Below, in pieces: positions 10,518 to 24,600 of a DNA stretch of 64,000 nucleotides. The stretch comes from Lateolabrax maculatus (Eukaryota; Chordata; Actinopteri; Acropomatiformes; Lateolabracidae): contig CM062210.1 in NCBI GenBank assembly GCA_031216445.1, positions 20,832,501 to 20,896,500 of the forward strand, given 5' to 3'. A program made the translations under genes and the position numbers. Positions within the stretch are counted from its first letter, which is position 1, and each line of letters opens with the position of its first letter. The notes under the pieces are model-generated. The model did no database searches and was not told the origin of the DNA. It was given only the letters and a program-made list of their open reading frames with translations.

Positions 10518-13500
10518 GGATTTGTACCAATAACCTCCTAACCTTGCCGGGTCTGAATGTTTCCACCTGGCTTAACAGCCAGGCGCATAAAGTCCTGTCA
10601 GTGGACTGCCACCCAGCAGTGTGTGTGTGGTCACGATGGGTACTGAGCCCAGAGCTGAAACCCCCTGAGCTGCTACACACTCTGGAGTTGCCACAGTAAT
10701 TTACTCAAACAACTGGTGAGGGGAGCAGATGAAGTAGAGGAGGAGAAGAGGACTAAACTTATATACAAAAATATAATGTTTTTTTGCAAATGTCTTTAAA
10801 TTATTAAATTATTCAAATAATTGAATGTCAAGAAAATGTGTCGATTTGTGGGTATCCTCTAGAATTGTTCTGTTTTTTATTCCATGTGACACTGAAATTA
10901 CTTGTTTTTGGGGCCAGGGCCAGACATCCTGTCAACACAAAATCAACTTCAAGTCAGTTTCAGAAGAAAATGTGAGAGCAGATAAACATGGAGCGTGTGT
11001 TGCATTTCTATTAACAGCAAAAAACAGGGGCAGCAAATTCAAACAGCAGTTGATAGGAAGACAAAGAGGTGTCTTGAGAGAATACGATAGAAAGTGCTTC
11101 CTTGTCTCTAATAGAAGCCTGGTTGTCTCTGCAGCTCAGGTAAATAATTGCCAGGATGTACATATACACAGATACATAATTGCAATATGTTTTTGATTCT
11201 CAATGGAAGACAATAAATGTGAAATGTTTCTACTAGCCCATAGTTGTTGTAGCATACTAACATGCTGAAGCATCTTAGTGCATCAGAGGTCGCAGGTAGA
11301 TTCCTTTGTGTTAATCCTCTTTCTCTCTCCACAACCTCCTACCTTATAAAGTGAAAAGTCTTTAAAAAATGACTACTACTCAGTCTTCATTACATCTGTT
11401 CACGGTAACATGGCCAATGGCATTAGTGGCTGCAGATTAAATGACATGGTGTGCAACAGCGATCATAGATTAACCCTACATGAGCCGCTGGTGTATTGCC
11501 CTGACCGCTGGCTGTTAAAGCTTTCTGTGGGTTGTGTGAGGACAGGGATAAAGACTGTCTGTCCTAGGGGCTGAAGTTATAGTAGAACCACACTGAAATG
11601 AACCACTGTTCTCTGTTTTTTTAAAGCAACAGGTCAACAACGACAATCTGTGTGTGTGAGACAGCATTGATCTGTATGGGTGAGCGAGTGGCATGAGCGA
11701 GAGCCCATGAAGGCAATCAATCTTTTGTCTCGCTTGTAGTTCATAGTTCATCTATACACTTTAGCAGTGTAGTTACATTGATGATAGTAGGCAATAACAG
11801 CTAGCCAGTAGACAACTATTCTTCAGCTTTTGCGCTGCTCTCTTTCCCACACAGATAGTAAAATGGCTGTGCTGATCAGGGGTCAGATAAATAATACAGC
11901 AGCACGTTTCACCTGCTGTATGTCCATATGTGTTAAAATCCCCACAGCTGCTTTTTTCTTGTTGCATAATAAGACAGGGAGGAATACTAACTTAACTGTA
12001 CAGGCTACTTCTACAGACTGCTTACTGGTGTATGCATCTTAGACAGTTGGCTGCATTTACACCTTTTCAACATCTGGCTAGAATGTGTCTCAAACCACTT
12101 CTGAGGTGGTCTGAAGCATTCACACTTGGCTATTGTGATGTTGGATGGTTATTTGACCCACCCTGCAGCAGCTTCTGAACCTTCTTGACCTTGGGTTCCG
12201 GATGAATGGTTTTCTGTTGCTGGCTAGGTTAGTGGCATTAAGGTGTTTGTTGCTTCCTGTTTCTCTGGTAGAGATGGAATACAACCTCTTTTGCAGGGCT
12301 TTGGATACAGGTGTTCTAATAGCAATGCATTATGCTACTATGCTGATAAACGACAAACACTTTTAAAAATCTGTGTTTGATGGGACAAAGTAAGTACAGA
12401 AACACCCAAAATAATTATAAAAAATGACAATACCACTGCCTTAATAACAGCCTACAAGTACACAATGTCCCATTTACAAAGATCCTCTGTCAAAAGGCAT
12501 CAGTATGCACCTCTGTCAGCTGTCCCACATAAAGACTTCAAACAATATCAAACTGATCAGCAAAGCACTGATCATAAAACATGACAAACTATTCATTAAA
12601 CCCCATAAACAAAATCCAGGGCACTGACCAGATCACAAGATGCTAATAGCTAATTATACAATAGAATAGAATAGAATATTCAAAACTTTCAGCAAATTAC
12701 TTTAGCGATTCATGCAGTTTATGGCACAAAACCCCCCTGTGTATGATGTCAGCATAGTAAAGTGAAGAGGTGACTAAAAGCCATAACATATGCACTCAGA
12801 AGTTGCAAGGGGGAAGTCTGATGAGCCAAACACACACGACAGAAAGAATAAAGTGAAAAAAACTAAAATAGACTGCAACAGTAAACAGCTTTCCTGTATT
12901 CTGTATTTCAATTTTTAGATGTCTGTGGGCAGTAGAAGACATTGTACAAGGAAAAACGAAAATGTCAATAGCCACTTTGGGACAGGTCAAAAAGAGCTTT
13001 CCTCTCTTCTTTCTTTGAGTCAGCTTTTTCCAAAGCTGACACTAATCCCATTATACCAGGAGAGAGACTTTCTACAGCAATGAAAAACAGAGAAGAAGGA
13101 AGGACTACAGGTAGAACACATAAAACGATCATTCCACTGGGGTTGCATTCTTGCATTCTATTGATGTATTGTATCCACCTGCTCTCTCTGACATTTTTAC
13201 ACTCTTGATGTCTTTATCCATCCATCTGTCCATCTGGGTCTACCGCAGGGTCTCCTCTAGCAGTTGGACGCATATGGGAAACCTTCAAAGAAAGGCATCC
13301 GGGGGACATCCTGATCACATGCCACAACCACATCAACTGGCTCCTTTCTTATGCAAAAGCAAGCAGCAGCTCTACTTGAGCTCCTGAGTCTGAGGAGATC
13401 ATTGAATTGGCTTTTACTATAAAAGAGAAAGTAATGTATGTTACCACTAGCTGTCGTGGAACAATAATCAACTGTACTTGCACAAAAGTGCACAAAAGTC

Positions 13501-14908
13501 CAGTCTGAGTAACAAATCTGTAAGTTTAAAGGCTCAACTTACTATAACTACCCTTTAGTGTGCAACCTGTATATTCATCCTGATGGGGATATGCTGGGAT
13601 ATATCCATTTGTGTTATCAACATTCTTCCAGCCTGGAGATCAGAGTTTGAACATACAAGTGTAAAGCAGGTAGTTTGGTTAAAAGGGGGACAGTACAGGT
13701 CGATTGATTAACTTGCAGGACCTGCACCTGCTCCTTGTGTCAGTGGATCAACTGGAGACCATGGGTCATCAGGTTCAAAGGGTCAGACCCTGTTAGAAAA
13801 CAACAGGTTGAGTTCTTGGTGTGAAAGGGATGATACACAAACCTGTCAGTACTGATAGCAGCTGTTTTAAACTGCCTTCTCCTCAGCAAAAAAGTAATTG
13901 TACAAAGTATTATGATTTCCTCTCAACACTAGTATTTGAGCTGAAATTGATGTGCTTGATGCAAGAGAGAGAGAGCAGTTACACTTTAATGCAAAAAGCA
14001 GAGAGCTTGTGACTGGCAGCTGAAACGGTGATTCTGCCATAAACAGACACAATCTGGAAATTAGATGTTATGTGGATGTCAGGTATTAGCACAGCTGTAG
14101 ACTTCCAGCTCTGCATGAAAATGATCGCTTTGAGTCTCTTCAGCGTCTCATCAGTGTGATGAGGTGGTGTTGCCATGACAAGGTGCTTTAACACCCATCA
14201 CCAAGCAACAATGTTGGCCTGCTAGCAGCTGCTGTGCTCAACAGCCTATCATATCTGCACTGTGTGTGTACATGTGTTTGTCAGTCACATTTCCAGTAAA
14301 GCTTTCAAAACAGGAAATAGCAATTATTAATTCTTATAATTAAACAATTTAATTCATTCTTACTTGGTCTGATATGACCAGTAGCTTATGGTAGCCAATG
14401 TTGTGATAAAACTTATGATAAGCCCTTTGTAGACATGAAATTTGGTTTCATCTTTCTGCTCAAGTGATTGATTTATAGCATTCAAACATGGGTCTCCTCT
14501 TATGTAAAGGATCCGTCTTAAAGTATGACAGGATATTACCAAAGAGCTGCAATGCTCACGTAATATTTAACACCTGGGGCCTGCTTCACAAAATAGATTC
14601 TGACTATGGCTTAGATCCTACTTATAGCCAGATTTCTGACAATTGATTCGTTGCACAAAGCTGTCCAGTTCTTCACTACCTTCAATAGGACTACGTTGCA
14701 ATGAATTCTGGGTAAATGAAGACCCTTTTTGAACTAAAAACCTGGCTGACCAAGTAACCACATCATACTGATCAGCTCCCAGCTCCAGCAGAAAATGTTT
14801 GCCCTCTGGAAGAATTCAGCATTTTACTGGTAAGAAATACAGTACAAACCTGTAGAAGAACTGACATGCTGAGAATTTTTAATGTGGCAGGGCTCAGTAC
14901 GTGTTTAC

Positions 14909-15518
14909 TACAGATGCACCAATTTGCCAACTCAGTTCTATGTTCATAAAACATTGATTGTTAAATACCTTTTCAATGTTTTATTTTGTCCTTAACGGTA
15001 TTACATTCACATTCATAACATACAGCTAAGCATGAACAGTTCAGTTTTTCATAAAAGGAAATTCATATAACTTGTTATTATTTCAAGGGGAAATATGAAA
15101 GATTGATGGTCGTGGTTCACTGTTCATTGTTTATATGACAATGCTGTCAGTTGACTGTCGTTCACATTCTCTCTCCCTCATCTAACCTGTCGATCAGCTC
15201 CTCTTCTTTCCTTTCATGGGAAGTCCCTGGCATTTTATCCAGCTTTTTAATTGAACTACACTGTGACAATCAATTGTTTTCATGAATTTAGCCCCCGGGA
15301 CCTCGTCTTGTGCTAACTGGATTTTTTCATAGATCACTCATCATGGTTTGGCATCCAATACTCGATTTCATATGTCTGAATTCCGCATTGCTAAGTAGAA
15401 GTGTGTTGTCACCAATAACGTCTTCACCGTGGTGCGCTATCGCAAGCTTACGATCTTTTTCAGTCGGCCAGTCATGGCCGATCAAGCTGAAAAATGGCCA
15501 ATTCCTAGTGCGTCCCTA
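14909..15518. mobile_element. hAT-like non-autonomous DNA element
   Basis: The left end TACAGATGCACCAATTTGCC and the right end (inverted) TAGGGACGCACTAGGAATTG resemble each other and the common hAT terminus TAGGGRTGCACC. The flanks GTGTTTAC (14901-14908) and GTGCTAAC (15519-15526) match at 6 of 8 positions, as an aged 8 bp hAT duplication would. No transposase is visible in the 610 bp. The right part (ATGGCCGATCAAGCTGAAAA) looks like a repeat I associate with many fish genomes. Confidence 0.6.
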
Positions 15519-16279
15519 GTGCTAACTCTTGTGTCAGGCTCAGGATAGTTTCCCGGGGCAAACGGTGTATATTTCCAACAGGTTACTGCACTTTCTAAGA
15601 GCACAGTCCCTTTTCATTCCTCGCCCCACAACGTTGTTAACAAACCACTAAGTATGAGCCCTGGTTTCCTCTTGTCATTCAAGAGAGGAAGAGGTAGGGC
15701 TGTCAACAAGGGTCCCCAGGTATGTGAGCGAATGGGGAAAGAGTAGGGTCCCCATAGATGCGCTTCCAATTCTGCCACAAAGCTATAAAAGGGTAGAGAA
15801 GAGTGTCCTCAGGTCTTTCACAAGCCATGATGCTGATGGATTTGAAAATAAATAACTGTTTGTCTCTGTGGCTTAATTAATTAATGAACATGAATCCGTT
15901 CACTGACTTCCTGGGTGCTTTCATACCTGTAACTCGGCTATTTGGTCTGGGACAAAGGCTTTTCTTTCTGGTCCATTTTGTGTTGTGTTCACAATGGCTA
16001 TTAACATGACATGTAAATAATTAATTGTCATTATCAGTGGTACGTGCAATTCCACTGGTAATGCTGCACTTTTTTTAACCTTATGTGTTTATTTATCCTC
16101 TCTAATACTGCAAAGAGCTTAGGAAGACATGACTGATTATAATCATTATCAACCAAGACTGCAATTGAACCTTGCATACGGTATCACATTCTGACAAACA
16201 AAAGGAAAATGGACAAAAGGTATCTTCTACTGTGTTGTTGCTATGTTTTCACTCACTTTTTTATTGAGGAACTGATAAA

Positions 16280-16375
16280 ACAGATGGATTTAATAGTTTA
16301 TCTTTTGAAATCATGCCAAAATGACATATCTATGAGCACACTGTTTTATGGTTGGTCCACTTTGTTTTCACACCA
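16280..16375. repeat. Short repeated segment, copy 1
   Basis: CAGATGGATTTAATAG, CTTTTGAAATCATGCCAAAA, TGACATATCTATGAGC and GGTTGGTCCACTTTG correspond to the words at 17902-17985 in the same order. Family unknown. Confidence 0.5.
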
Positions 16376-17901
16376 CAAACAAACTGCACAGGAATCCGTT
16401 TCAAAGTTTCAGATGCACACAAACTCAACTGAACTGTATAAAGTGCTATTATTATTATTATTATTGGTCCTCCATAGTAGTGTTGGTCATGCACTTTAGA
16501 AGCCACAAGTTACTGCCTGTGATTTCACTGAGAATGGCCAGAAGTGGCTGAATCGCCGCCTGATTTCCAAAAAGCCTGAGCAGCACTGTGACAGCCACAG
16601 GCCGTTTGTCCCATTTTCTCATCAGCTATAACACAAGCTGACAGGGCCACAGTGACAATGTGCTGCTTTTTTAGTCCCCAAACTACCTCCCTGCCGTCTC
16701 TCTCTGTCTCTGTCTGCCTCACTGTAGAGCTATTCCCCCCTGGCTAAGTCATGATGACAGGGCCAGGGTGACCTGCGCTGCTTATTTACTCAACTGTCCC
16801 TCTGGTCAGGGCTGAACCGGTTCACTCCTCTCATTCTCTTCTTCCTCCCCTCTTCCTCAGACTCGCACTTCTTTAATTCCACACCAAACTATGTCAGGAC
16901 ACTGATCTATCTTCATCAGCATTGCGAGGCAGAGTGTAGCCAACAAGAAAAGACACTGACATTGAACCAATATTTGGGCAAGGCTTTGCTGGTCAGTGTG
17001 CCTGTATCGCTTTTCACAGTAAAGCTCAATGTCTCAATATGTCTCCATTTACAAGTTAATTGGGCTTGCAGTGGCAACAAGTTTGAACAGGAAAGTGAGA
17101 CAGTGCCTGACATCTGAACAGCAGAAGAGGCCTTTGAAGGCACTGATACAAACACACTCCAGGGACAGAGGGGGAGCAGAGTATTTCATTTTCAGCCACT
17201 GAGGCATGAATGAAGCCTCCTGCCTCTGCTGTCCACAGTGATGCATGGCAGTTATTTTGGAAAAAGCTATGAACAGCACCCCAAACTAAACAGCAACCAC
17301 CACAGCGGAAGGATGGAGTTCCTCTAATGACCACTGGATGCAGCAACTTAGACCAAACTGAAGTCTAGGGGAAAACCTACAGTTCGGGTCTCAGTAGCAA
17401 ACTCCTGGCAATGAGTCTTCTCAGAGTCATAACTCAGACCCAATCGTTTTTTTTTCTCTGACGTTGTTCATTAGAGAAAAATAGTCTATGGTATCAAACA
17501 AAATTATATATGAATGTGCATCTTAAATACACACACCCCATATGTCTATGAAAGAACACGTCACATTTGCACCCAAAAAACTCCCCACAGTGAACTGTTA
17601 TGTGATTTCCTTGTAATATTGCAATAATTTAACCCAGTCTTTTATTTCTATAGGTGGAATAATCTTTTCAGTACACCAGGCCTGAGATGACAAATAATGT
17701 CTTGTGGTGTGAGCTGCACAGCGACGCAGATATTTTCAAAGTCTTGTAGTCTGCACGTGGCTTTACTCATTCCCTGACTGGTCTCTGATGTCCATCGAGG
17801 ATACACATCCAAAAAATCATGTAAGAAAGAAATTTGAATAAATATGTACATTGCTTTCACAGATTTATGATAAGATCGACTCCTAAACATTTCACAGTCC
17901 G

Positions 17902-17985
17902 CAGATGGATTTAACTTTTGAAATCATGTTAAAATCACATATTTACCATCAAAAAAGCCTTTGTTTGGTCCATAGGTGTGCTATA
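17902..17985. repeat. Short repeated segment, copy 2
   Basis: CAGATGGATTTAACTTTTG, AAATCATGTTAAAATCACAT, ATTTACC and TTTGGTCCATAGG match the copy at 16280-16375 with small gaps. Confidence 0.5.
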
Positions 17986-19305
17986 TATTTTTGGTGTAGA
18001 AATACAAACAGTGTAGAGCACCTTTTAAATGAGCTGAGTCATACTTCTGTAGTTCTCTTAGGTGGGACATATCATAGCCGATATCTCTGATTCAAAAATA
18101 CTTCCCACTCAGCTGCTCGTAATTTGTAACACATGAAAGAAAGATATGACATGGTGGCAGCATACAGTATACCATGAGCTTTTAAATAAAGAGTGAAAAC
18201 TGAGAACGAACAGCCTACAGTTCTAAGGGCCACTTCTTCTAATTTCCCATCATCTAATGTTTATCTTGAATAATTGAAATAACAGTTCCACTGAGGGGAA
18301 CGGATGTCTGAAGAGATCAAGTTACACTGACAGATGGCCCAGCCTTTCACACTCAGCTGTGATGACTTCCACTTGCTTGTGCCACTTCAGCTCTACTCAG
18401 GCCGTACCTCAATTTGGATTTTCTGGCTCCTAACCAAGGGTGTTATTTCCACTGGGGTTCGGGGGGGCTTCAGTTGATTTACTCACTAAAATGACTCTAC
18501 ACAGTCTTCATACTGTCCAGCTGCCAAGAGGAGGTCCAGAGGAGAGAAGAGGAGTTGATGAAAATGTTGATACGTTCATATGGGTCACCTATTGCCATGC
18601 ATTCAGTAATTCAACCTTACAAGGAACATCCAGTGATTTTCAGACTTCTTGCCCTGGGTTTTGCCCATCAGGCTACATACAGGCTGCTGCTCTACCCCCT
18701 GACTGGTGGAGGATATACCTGCAGCCTGAGAGGAAAGACACTACTCAGACATGTAACAACAACTCCAAACTCCTCTGCACATTTGTCCCGTAAAAAATAA
18801 TTGAATGTCTGTTATCATTTATGGTCAATATTCTCCTAAAAGCACGCTATTGAACATCTGTCAAAGATAAGGCAGTAAAGGACAGAAGCAAATACTATAT
18901 TTTAATCTAAAGATTCTGTACCAAAGTATCAGGTGAGAGAGACTTTTAAGACTCGGCGGTGGCTGGTTTTAGAGCAGCCAATCAGCTTGCGTAGCGAAGT
19001 CAGCTGGTCAAGTTAGCAAACTGTCAGCTGAATGACAAAGTTTTGGACAGAGCAGAGAGAGGATCACCTCATCAATTTGTTTGAGGAACAGCCATGTCTG
19101 TTTTTTCATGTATTGGCCTTTTCATCGATAACAAATGCAACTGTAGCAAGTAAATCACTATCAGCAGCTACAAGAAAAGCTTGAAAAGGAAGCCAGTTGT
19201 TGCTGAGACAATAAACGTTTCGTCACATTGGTGTAAACTGGCAGGTTTCAGAACGTTGCAGACTGGATTTAGCAACTCGTCTCATTGGGAATCTTTTGGT
19301 CTGAG

Positions 19306-19308
<3 letters not shown>

Positions 19309-19337
<29 letters not shown>
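19309..19337 (+). repeat. Run of 29 cytosines
   Basis: Uninterrupted C29 between GGTCTGAGCTG and ACTTCTGAAACC. It is the longest homopolymer in the window, only about 400 bases from another C run at 19732. Confidence 0.9.
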
Positions 19338-19338
<1 letters not shown>

Positions 19339-19731
19339 CTTCTGAAACCAAACCAACACCCTCACACCACACTAAGTTGGTGGTGCATAGTCCCAGACAT
19401 TATATCCATGCTTTTTTATTTCTATGGCTCAAGCCCACCATATTCAAATTGCAAGGGACCCTTCCAAAAATGTGTCCAATTAGGTCGTATGCCTTGTTGC
19501 TACATCTAAACATTAAAAAACTTAACCTGAACAAAAGCTACTTAATCTGTCATGTGAGGCAAAGTGAATTTGTATTTTCCACTATCTCCTCGGCCATATT
19601 TAGATCCACGGCTGGATTCCTCGGAGAAGTTCACTGGCCTATTACAAATGAGGATGATAATCCTTTACAGCGTGATTATAATGCAGAGGTTAGAGCGGCG
19701 TGTGTCTCTCCTGGCTCTAAGATAAGTCTCA

Positions 19732-19755
19732 CCCCCCCCCCCCCCCCCCCCCCCC
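19732..19755 (+). repeat. Run of 24 cytosines
   Basis: Uninterrupted C24 between AAGATAAGTCTCA and TTTTAAAGCACAG. The flanks differ from those of the run at 19309, so this is not a simple duplication. Confidence 0.9.
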
Positions 19756-21284
19756 TTTTAAAGCACAGCACCATGCAGCAATATTTTAGAAATGCCTACA
19801 GCCAATGTGTGGACTGGAATGCTAATTACTGTGGTCAGAGATGGGGGCATATGCATATGTGAGGTCATACATTAATAAAGTTGGTTGAAATTGAAGGGTC
19901 AGGGGACTTGACCCCCTCTGGGCTTGTGGGAGATCACGTTGGGAATGCCTAATATAACTGGTGTTATCAGGATCCTTTTTCAAATGTGCCATGTCAGATC
20001 AGTCTGAGTTTAGGTTTCGTGGTCTGGCAGTCCAAGTCATAAAGTGGCCTGTGAATAAAATGTTACAATCAAAGGTAAGGCTTTGGCGGCCTTTTATTAT
20101 TATTATTTATATCTGTATTCTGTATACTGTTTTGGTAACTAGTACTGAACACTCTACCACACAGTTCCATTAAGCTCCCCTAGGCTTAACTGTTTTTTTT
20201 AACCCTGGCCTATCCCAAACCTAACCTTGTTGCGCTTCTACCTAAACCTAACTAAACCTTTACCATATGTTTTCACATCATAAAATGGATGATTTGTCAC
20301 AGTTTTGGAAGACACAGTCTAATTATGTCCTGTCGATAGGGGTGTCAGATCAGAACAGTTACAAATGAAACATTTTGTCATTTAATTTGGGGGATTTGTT
20401 GCATAATCCCAGGTTCAATATCTCCCACTTGTCAATATTAACAAATCTGAGTTACTACAGTACAGTAATCCATTGCACAAACATTCATGCAGCTAATGAG
20501 CATTGTTCTGAGGACATGATCACTTTTTTTTAATTTCTTTTTTATCCATCACAAAGCCAACTCTGTGTTCCTGAATCCACAGGCAGTAGATGAAACAACC
20601 AGATACTTCAGACCACCTTCCCAGTTATCAAGTGAGCGATATCATAATCAGGCCTCACAGTGTTTCTTCTGCTGTGAGAATTGCCTGTTTATTAAGGAAA
20701 ATCAATTCAGCAAACCTATAATGCAGAGCACAGTAATGAATTGAACCCGTGTTCAATTAAGTCTGTTTCTTTAATAGCATGGTAGAGCATATCATCGATC
20801 TATTAGCTGACAGCTAGTGTATCTTTAATTTAGAACAAATGCACTCTGAGGTTTGTTCGATATCATTGGATGTTCAGTACAACAGTCACTCTTGTATTTA
20901 CTTTATAGTTTCCCTCAGCCTGCCTGTCTATTTTTACTGCAGCTGGTGGTTTCCTTCATGTTCCTCAAATGACCTGAAAGACAACATAACCTGTCTCACA
21001 GCTGCGTTCAGTTCTGGTCTACCGCAGTATCTGTGGGTGGAGAGTATGTGAGTATCTCTGCCTCCTCGGCCAAACCGTTCTCCAGTCTGGTCTCTTTTAT
21101 TCTGAAGGGCTGAGGACCAAAAGCTGAAGTGAATTGCTGATGGTTTAGAAGGCTGAAACACTTTCTGTACAAACATTGGACAAGACTGCTTGTCTTTTGT
21201 CATTGTGTCTCTTTGTGTGTCTCTTTTATTCCCAGATCTCAGCTAGTAACAATTAATTAAGAACCATAAATGCCTTATTACGAG

Positions 21285-21610
21285 GGAACACAGACTGTTT
21301 AAATAAGTGGATGTAGCCTCCATGAAGTCATTGGTTTGTGGACTGCCATTTTGAAGCCTTGACTTCTGCATTTTGCCGTCGCCATCTTGTTTTTTTGGAG
21401 CCAGGAGCAACCAGTTATTTGGATAGGAGGGTAGAGCTGCTTCTATCCTGATTTGCGGTCGCCGTGGTAGCAACTTGTCAATCACAAGGTAGCCCCGCCC
21501 TAAAGAATACGCTTCTTTATCGTCTGTTTTACGTCATAATTTACAAAATGAACATCCAGCTGTACTGAAGAAGACTTGAAACTAGCGACATTAGCGTCAT
21601 TATAAAATTC
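21285..21610. repeat. Dispersed fish repeat (family not named)
   Basis: The stretch contains GCCATTTTGAAGCCTTGAC, CGCCATCTTGTTTTTTTGGA, GTCAATCACAAGGTAGCCCC and AAGAAGACTTGAAACTAGCG in order. I recognise this order as a widespread moderately conserved repeat of percomorph fish genomes. It has no coding frame of note and I cannot define its termini. Recognition is from memory, not from a second copy in this window. Confidence 0.5.
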
Positions 21611-24600
21611 AGGTACATTCACTCAGTCACAGTGAGCTACTGACTCTGCTGACTCATCACTTCCTGCATGCCTTTCACAATAAATGCCTTTAGGTGCAAA
21701 GTAGCAGGTCTTTACTGTGCTTAATAGCGGTGATGTTTATTAGCTGGTTAAATTTGTTTTATGAGGAAAAAAAGAAAGAAAGAATCTGATAGTTAAGAAG
21801 TGATGGACTGTTGCAGCCCCATGTTACCTTTTGATAATAACCCTGATGAATTCAGTGCAGTGAGGAAGCTTATACAGCTACTTAATTAAAAGGGAAAAAT
21901 GCATATTCTCTTCTTCTTCGAGTTCTCCAAGTCCGATTCACAAAACTCTCTTAAATGCGCAAACTTGCCTTAACCAGCTTAACGAATGTCCGTGGTTCAC
22001 GAGAAGGAGCGCGTTCATGAGATTTGATCATTAGGATCAAGATACCAAGTTTGGAGGAGTCAGTAACTGTATTGGAGGAGTGGAGACAATTAGAAAATAT
22101 TCACAAGAATACAGCAGAGCAGAGGTGTACTGTGACAAAAATAAAGAAGAAATGGTTTGACATGAAGTTAAAATTATGCTATTAAACGTATTTCTAACAT
22201 AAAGCAGTCCATGACTAATATGAGAGGCAATCATGGACACGAGACAGTCTCAGGGACTTTAGATGAGAGAATATTATAGCCCACAGTAGGTGATGTAACA
22301 CTGTATCTGATCCTGGACAAAGACCTGCATAAAGACTTAGAGGCAGCTGAGTGAGAGAATGTTCTTAACAATATTGAACTGTGAAATATGCTGATAATTA
22401 AAATCTAAAGAACTCTCAGTAAATTAGCAGCCATGGTGATGAGATAATTTTGTCTTAATTGTACATTTTATTTTAAAGAATTCTGGTGTCATATATCAAC
22501 TCCAAAATCATTCAGATTTTTCCTGCCATGGAGAAAGTCCAGCTATCTGTACATGACTCATACGGCAGGTCTTGACCATTCATGAATTGCATTTGAACCT
22601 AAGAGGAAAAAAAGAAAACTATAAATACTTGAGTTGTACATGCAACTTAAGAGCTCTTGTATGAGGCTCATTGTTTTTGTCTACTATTTTTAGTAAAACA
22701 AACATCCCACAAAAAACTAAAAAAGATAACAAATAGGGCCAGGAATGCAGTGTACACAGTGATTAGTTGTGTTATCAAACCATGTCACAGAGTTTTCAGA
22801 TGGATTTTCCTCTTAGTGGCTTTGTGCTGCAGGCCGAGGCTTTCTGCCAAACTCTCTGCTGTGCAGATGCACATCCATCTTTATGGCACTTTTATTCTTG
22901 GAAAGAAATAGTTTGCTGAGAACAGCAGGAGCCAACGTGCTCTAACACACTTTGCTTTTTTGTCTTTACAGAGTAGAGCTGAAGAACTATGTGGACACCC
23001 TGTTGTCTTGTACACCGCTCACATTCTGCATGATGGAAATTGGGGATTTGTGGGTCTGTTTGTTTGTGTTTACATTGTTTAGTTACTCGGTTTGTCCTGG
23101 AAGTTGCTTAAGCAAATATCATGAACCCCAGGGGAATAATGCATCTTGCAATTCGCAAGAATGAAGTACACTGGAGGTGAGCAGTATAAGTTTGCTTATT
23201 CACCCGCCAGGCCAGCAGTTTGTATCTGAGCAGGGATATCAATAAGCAGCACTTGCTCCTTTCTCATTATTATATCATGTAGGGAAAGCCTGCCTCCTAT
23301 TATTATGTTCACATACAACTTATTTGCATTATCCTCTGAGATAACATATCTTACCAAAATAGCGAGTAAACTTTTATACATATGAATGTATCTGCAAAAT
23401 ATCAATATGATGTTACAGTTGTTGTATTCAAGTATTGGCCCCTGCATTGGACATGTATTTCTCACTACATATCTAATTAAACTAACTGCCAGGAGGAACT
23501 GTTGATGACTGACCAAACCAACCAAACCTGATCCGTCAAATCTGTCCGGACATTTTTATTAAAAGCAAAAATTCCAAAAATATTTTTTCTGTCAAGTGAA
23601 GAGAATTATGTCTGGCAATTTTCTGTTTTGCCACTTCCAATCATGTTTAATTTAATATTTGCAGTTGTGGTATGGAGGTTTTTCCATATAATCAGTAATA
23701 CCACAAAATGACCAATCCTAGATGCCGCGAATAAATAAAACATGCAGTAATATTGTCAAACAAATTCGCACACAGGCTTGCAACACGAACCGATTTGTTA
23801 CCTGCTGTTATCTCAAAATCAAATCACCGCGATCCAATCTGTTACTGACCTGACCATGATTAAATATCAGTGCTGCTGCTGGGGAGCAAAGCCAAATCTT
23901 GAGCAAATGATGGAAATAAATAAAGACGCAATGATGGGGCAGATTGTGCGGCGACACAACTACCCTCCATGTGCTCAATAGATCAGGTTCACTTGCGTTT
24001 CCTTCTGCTCAGAACAGACTCCATGACACAGGCGCACACACCGCCATTTGGCGGAAACCCAGTTGTTTTCGCCAAAATGTCCAAATGTGAAGACAACTAA
24101 TGTATTTTGTAGGTGATGTCCTACAGCAGAGGGGTTCACACCGTGAGGCGCCTGCACAGGGGATGCAGGAGAATTACAGACAAAGATACAGCATGCATGA
24201 TGGTGTTCTAAAAACAAATGGAAGTTAGTTATTGTAGTTTGGCGGTCAGCGGTTGCTGCAGTGGATGTGACACACAGCTCATGGAGGCAGTTAAGGTCCT
24301 TTAAAACCCCTTGCGACTGATAACTGCAATGGGCATCAACATTTGTACCACTGAGTTATAGCTCTCTCTCTGGGTACAGCATTATTTCCAATTACCATCT
24401 ATAAATATGATTAGAATTATGGACGTAGAAATTATAGCATTCTGGAAATTAAAGAAAAAAGACTCCTTCTAACTCCAGAGCCTGTCTGAGAATCATCTTG
24501 TTTTTCTTCAGTATCAAAGTTAGAGTCATGGTTGTGCTAACATCCATGGATACACTGCAGACAGGAACTGCTAATTCAGCATACTTTTAATGCTGCCAGT

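Noticed and set aside
12048..12350. Possible relic of the PIF/Harbinger-like MITE
   Set aside because: ATTTACACCTTTTCAACATC and GAGGTGGTCTGAAGCATTCA recall parts of the MITE at 49001, but the match is too weak and no ends are visible.
19377..19862. 161-codon plus-strand frame
   Set aside because: It crosses the C24 run, shows no motif and has no splice context.
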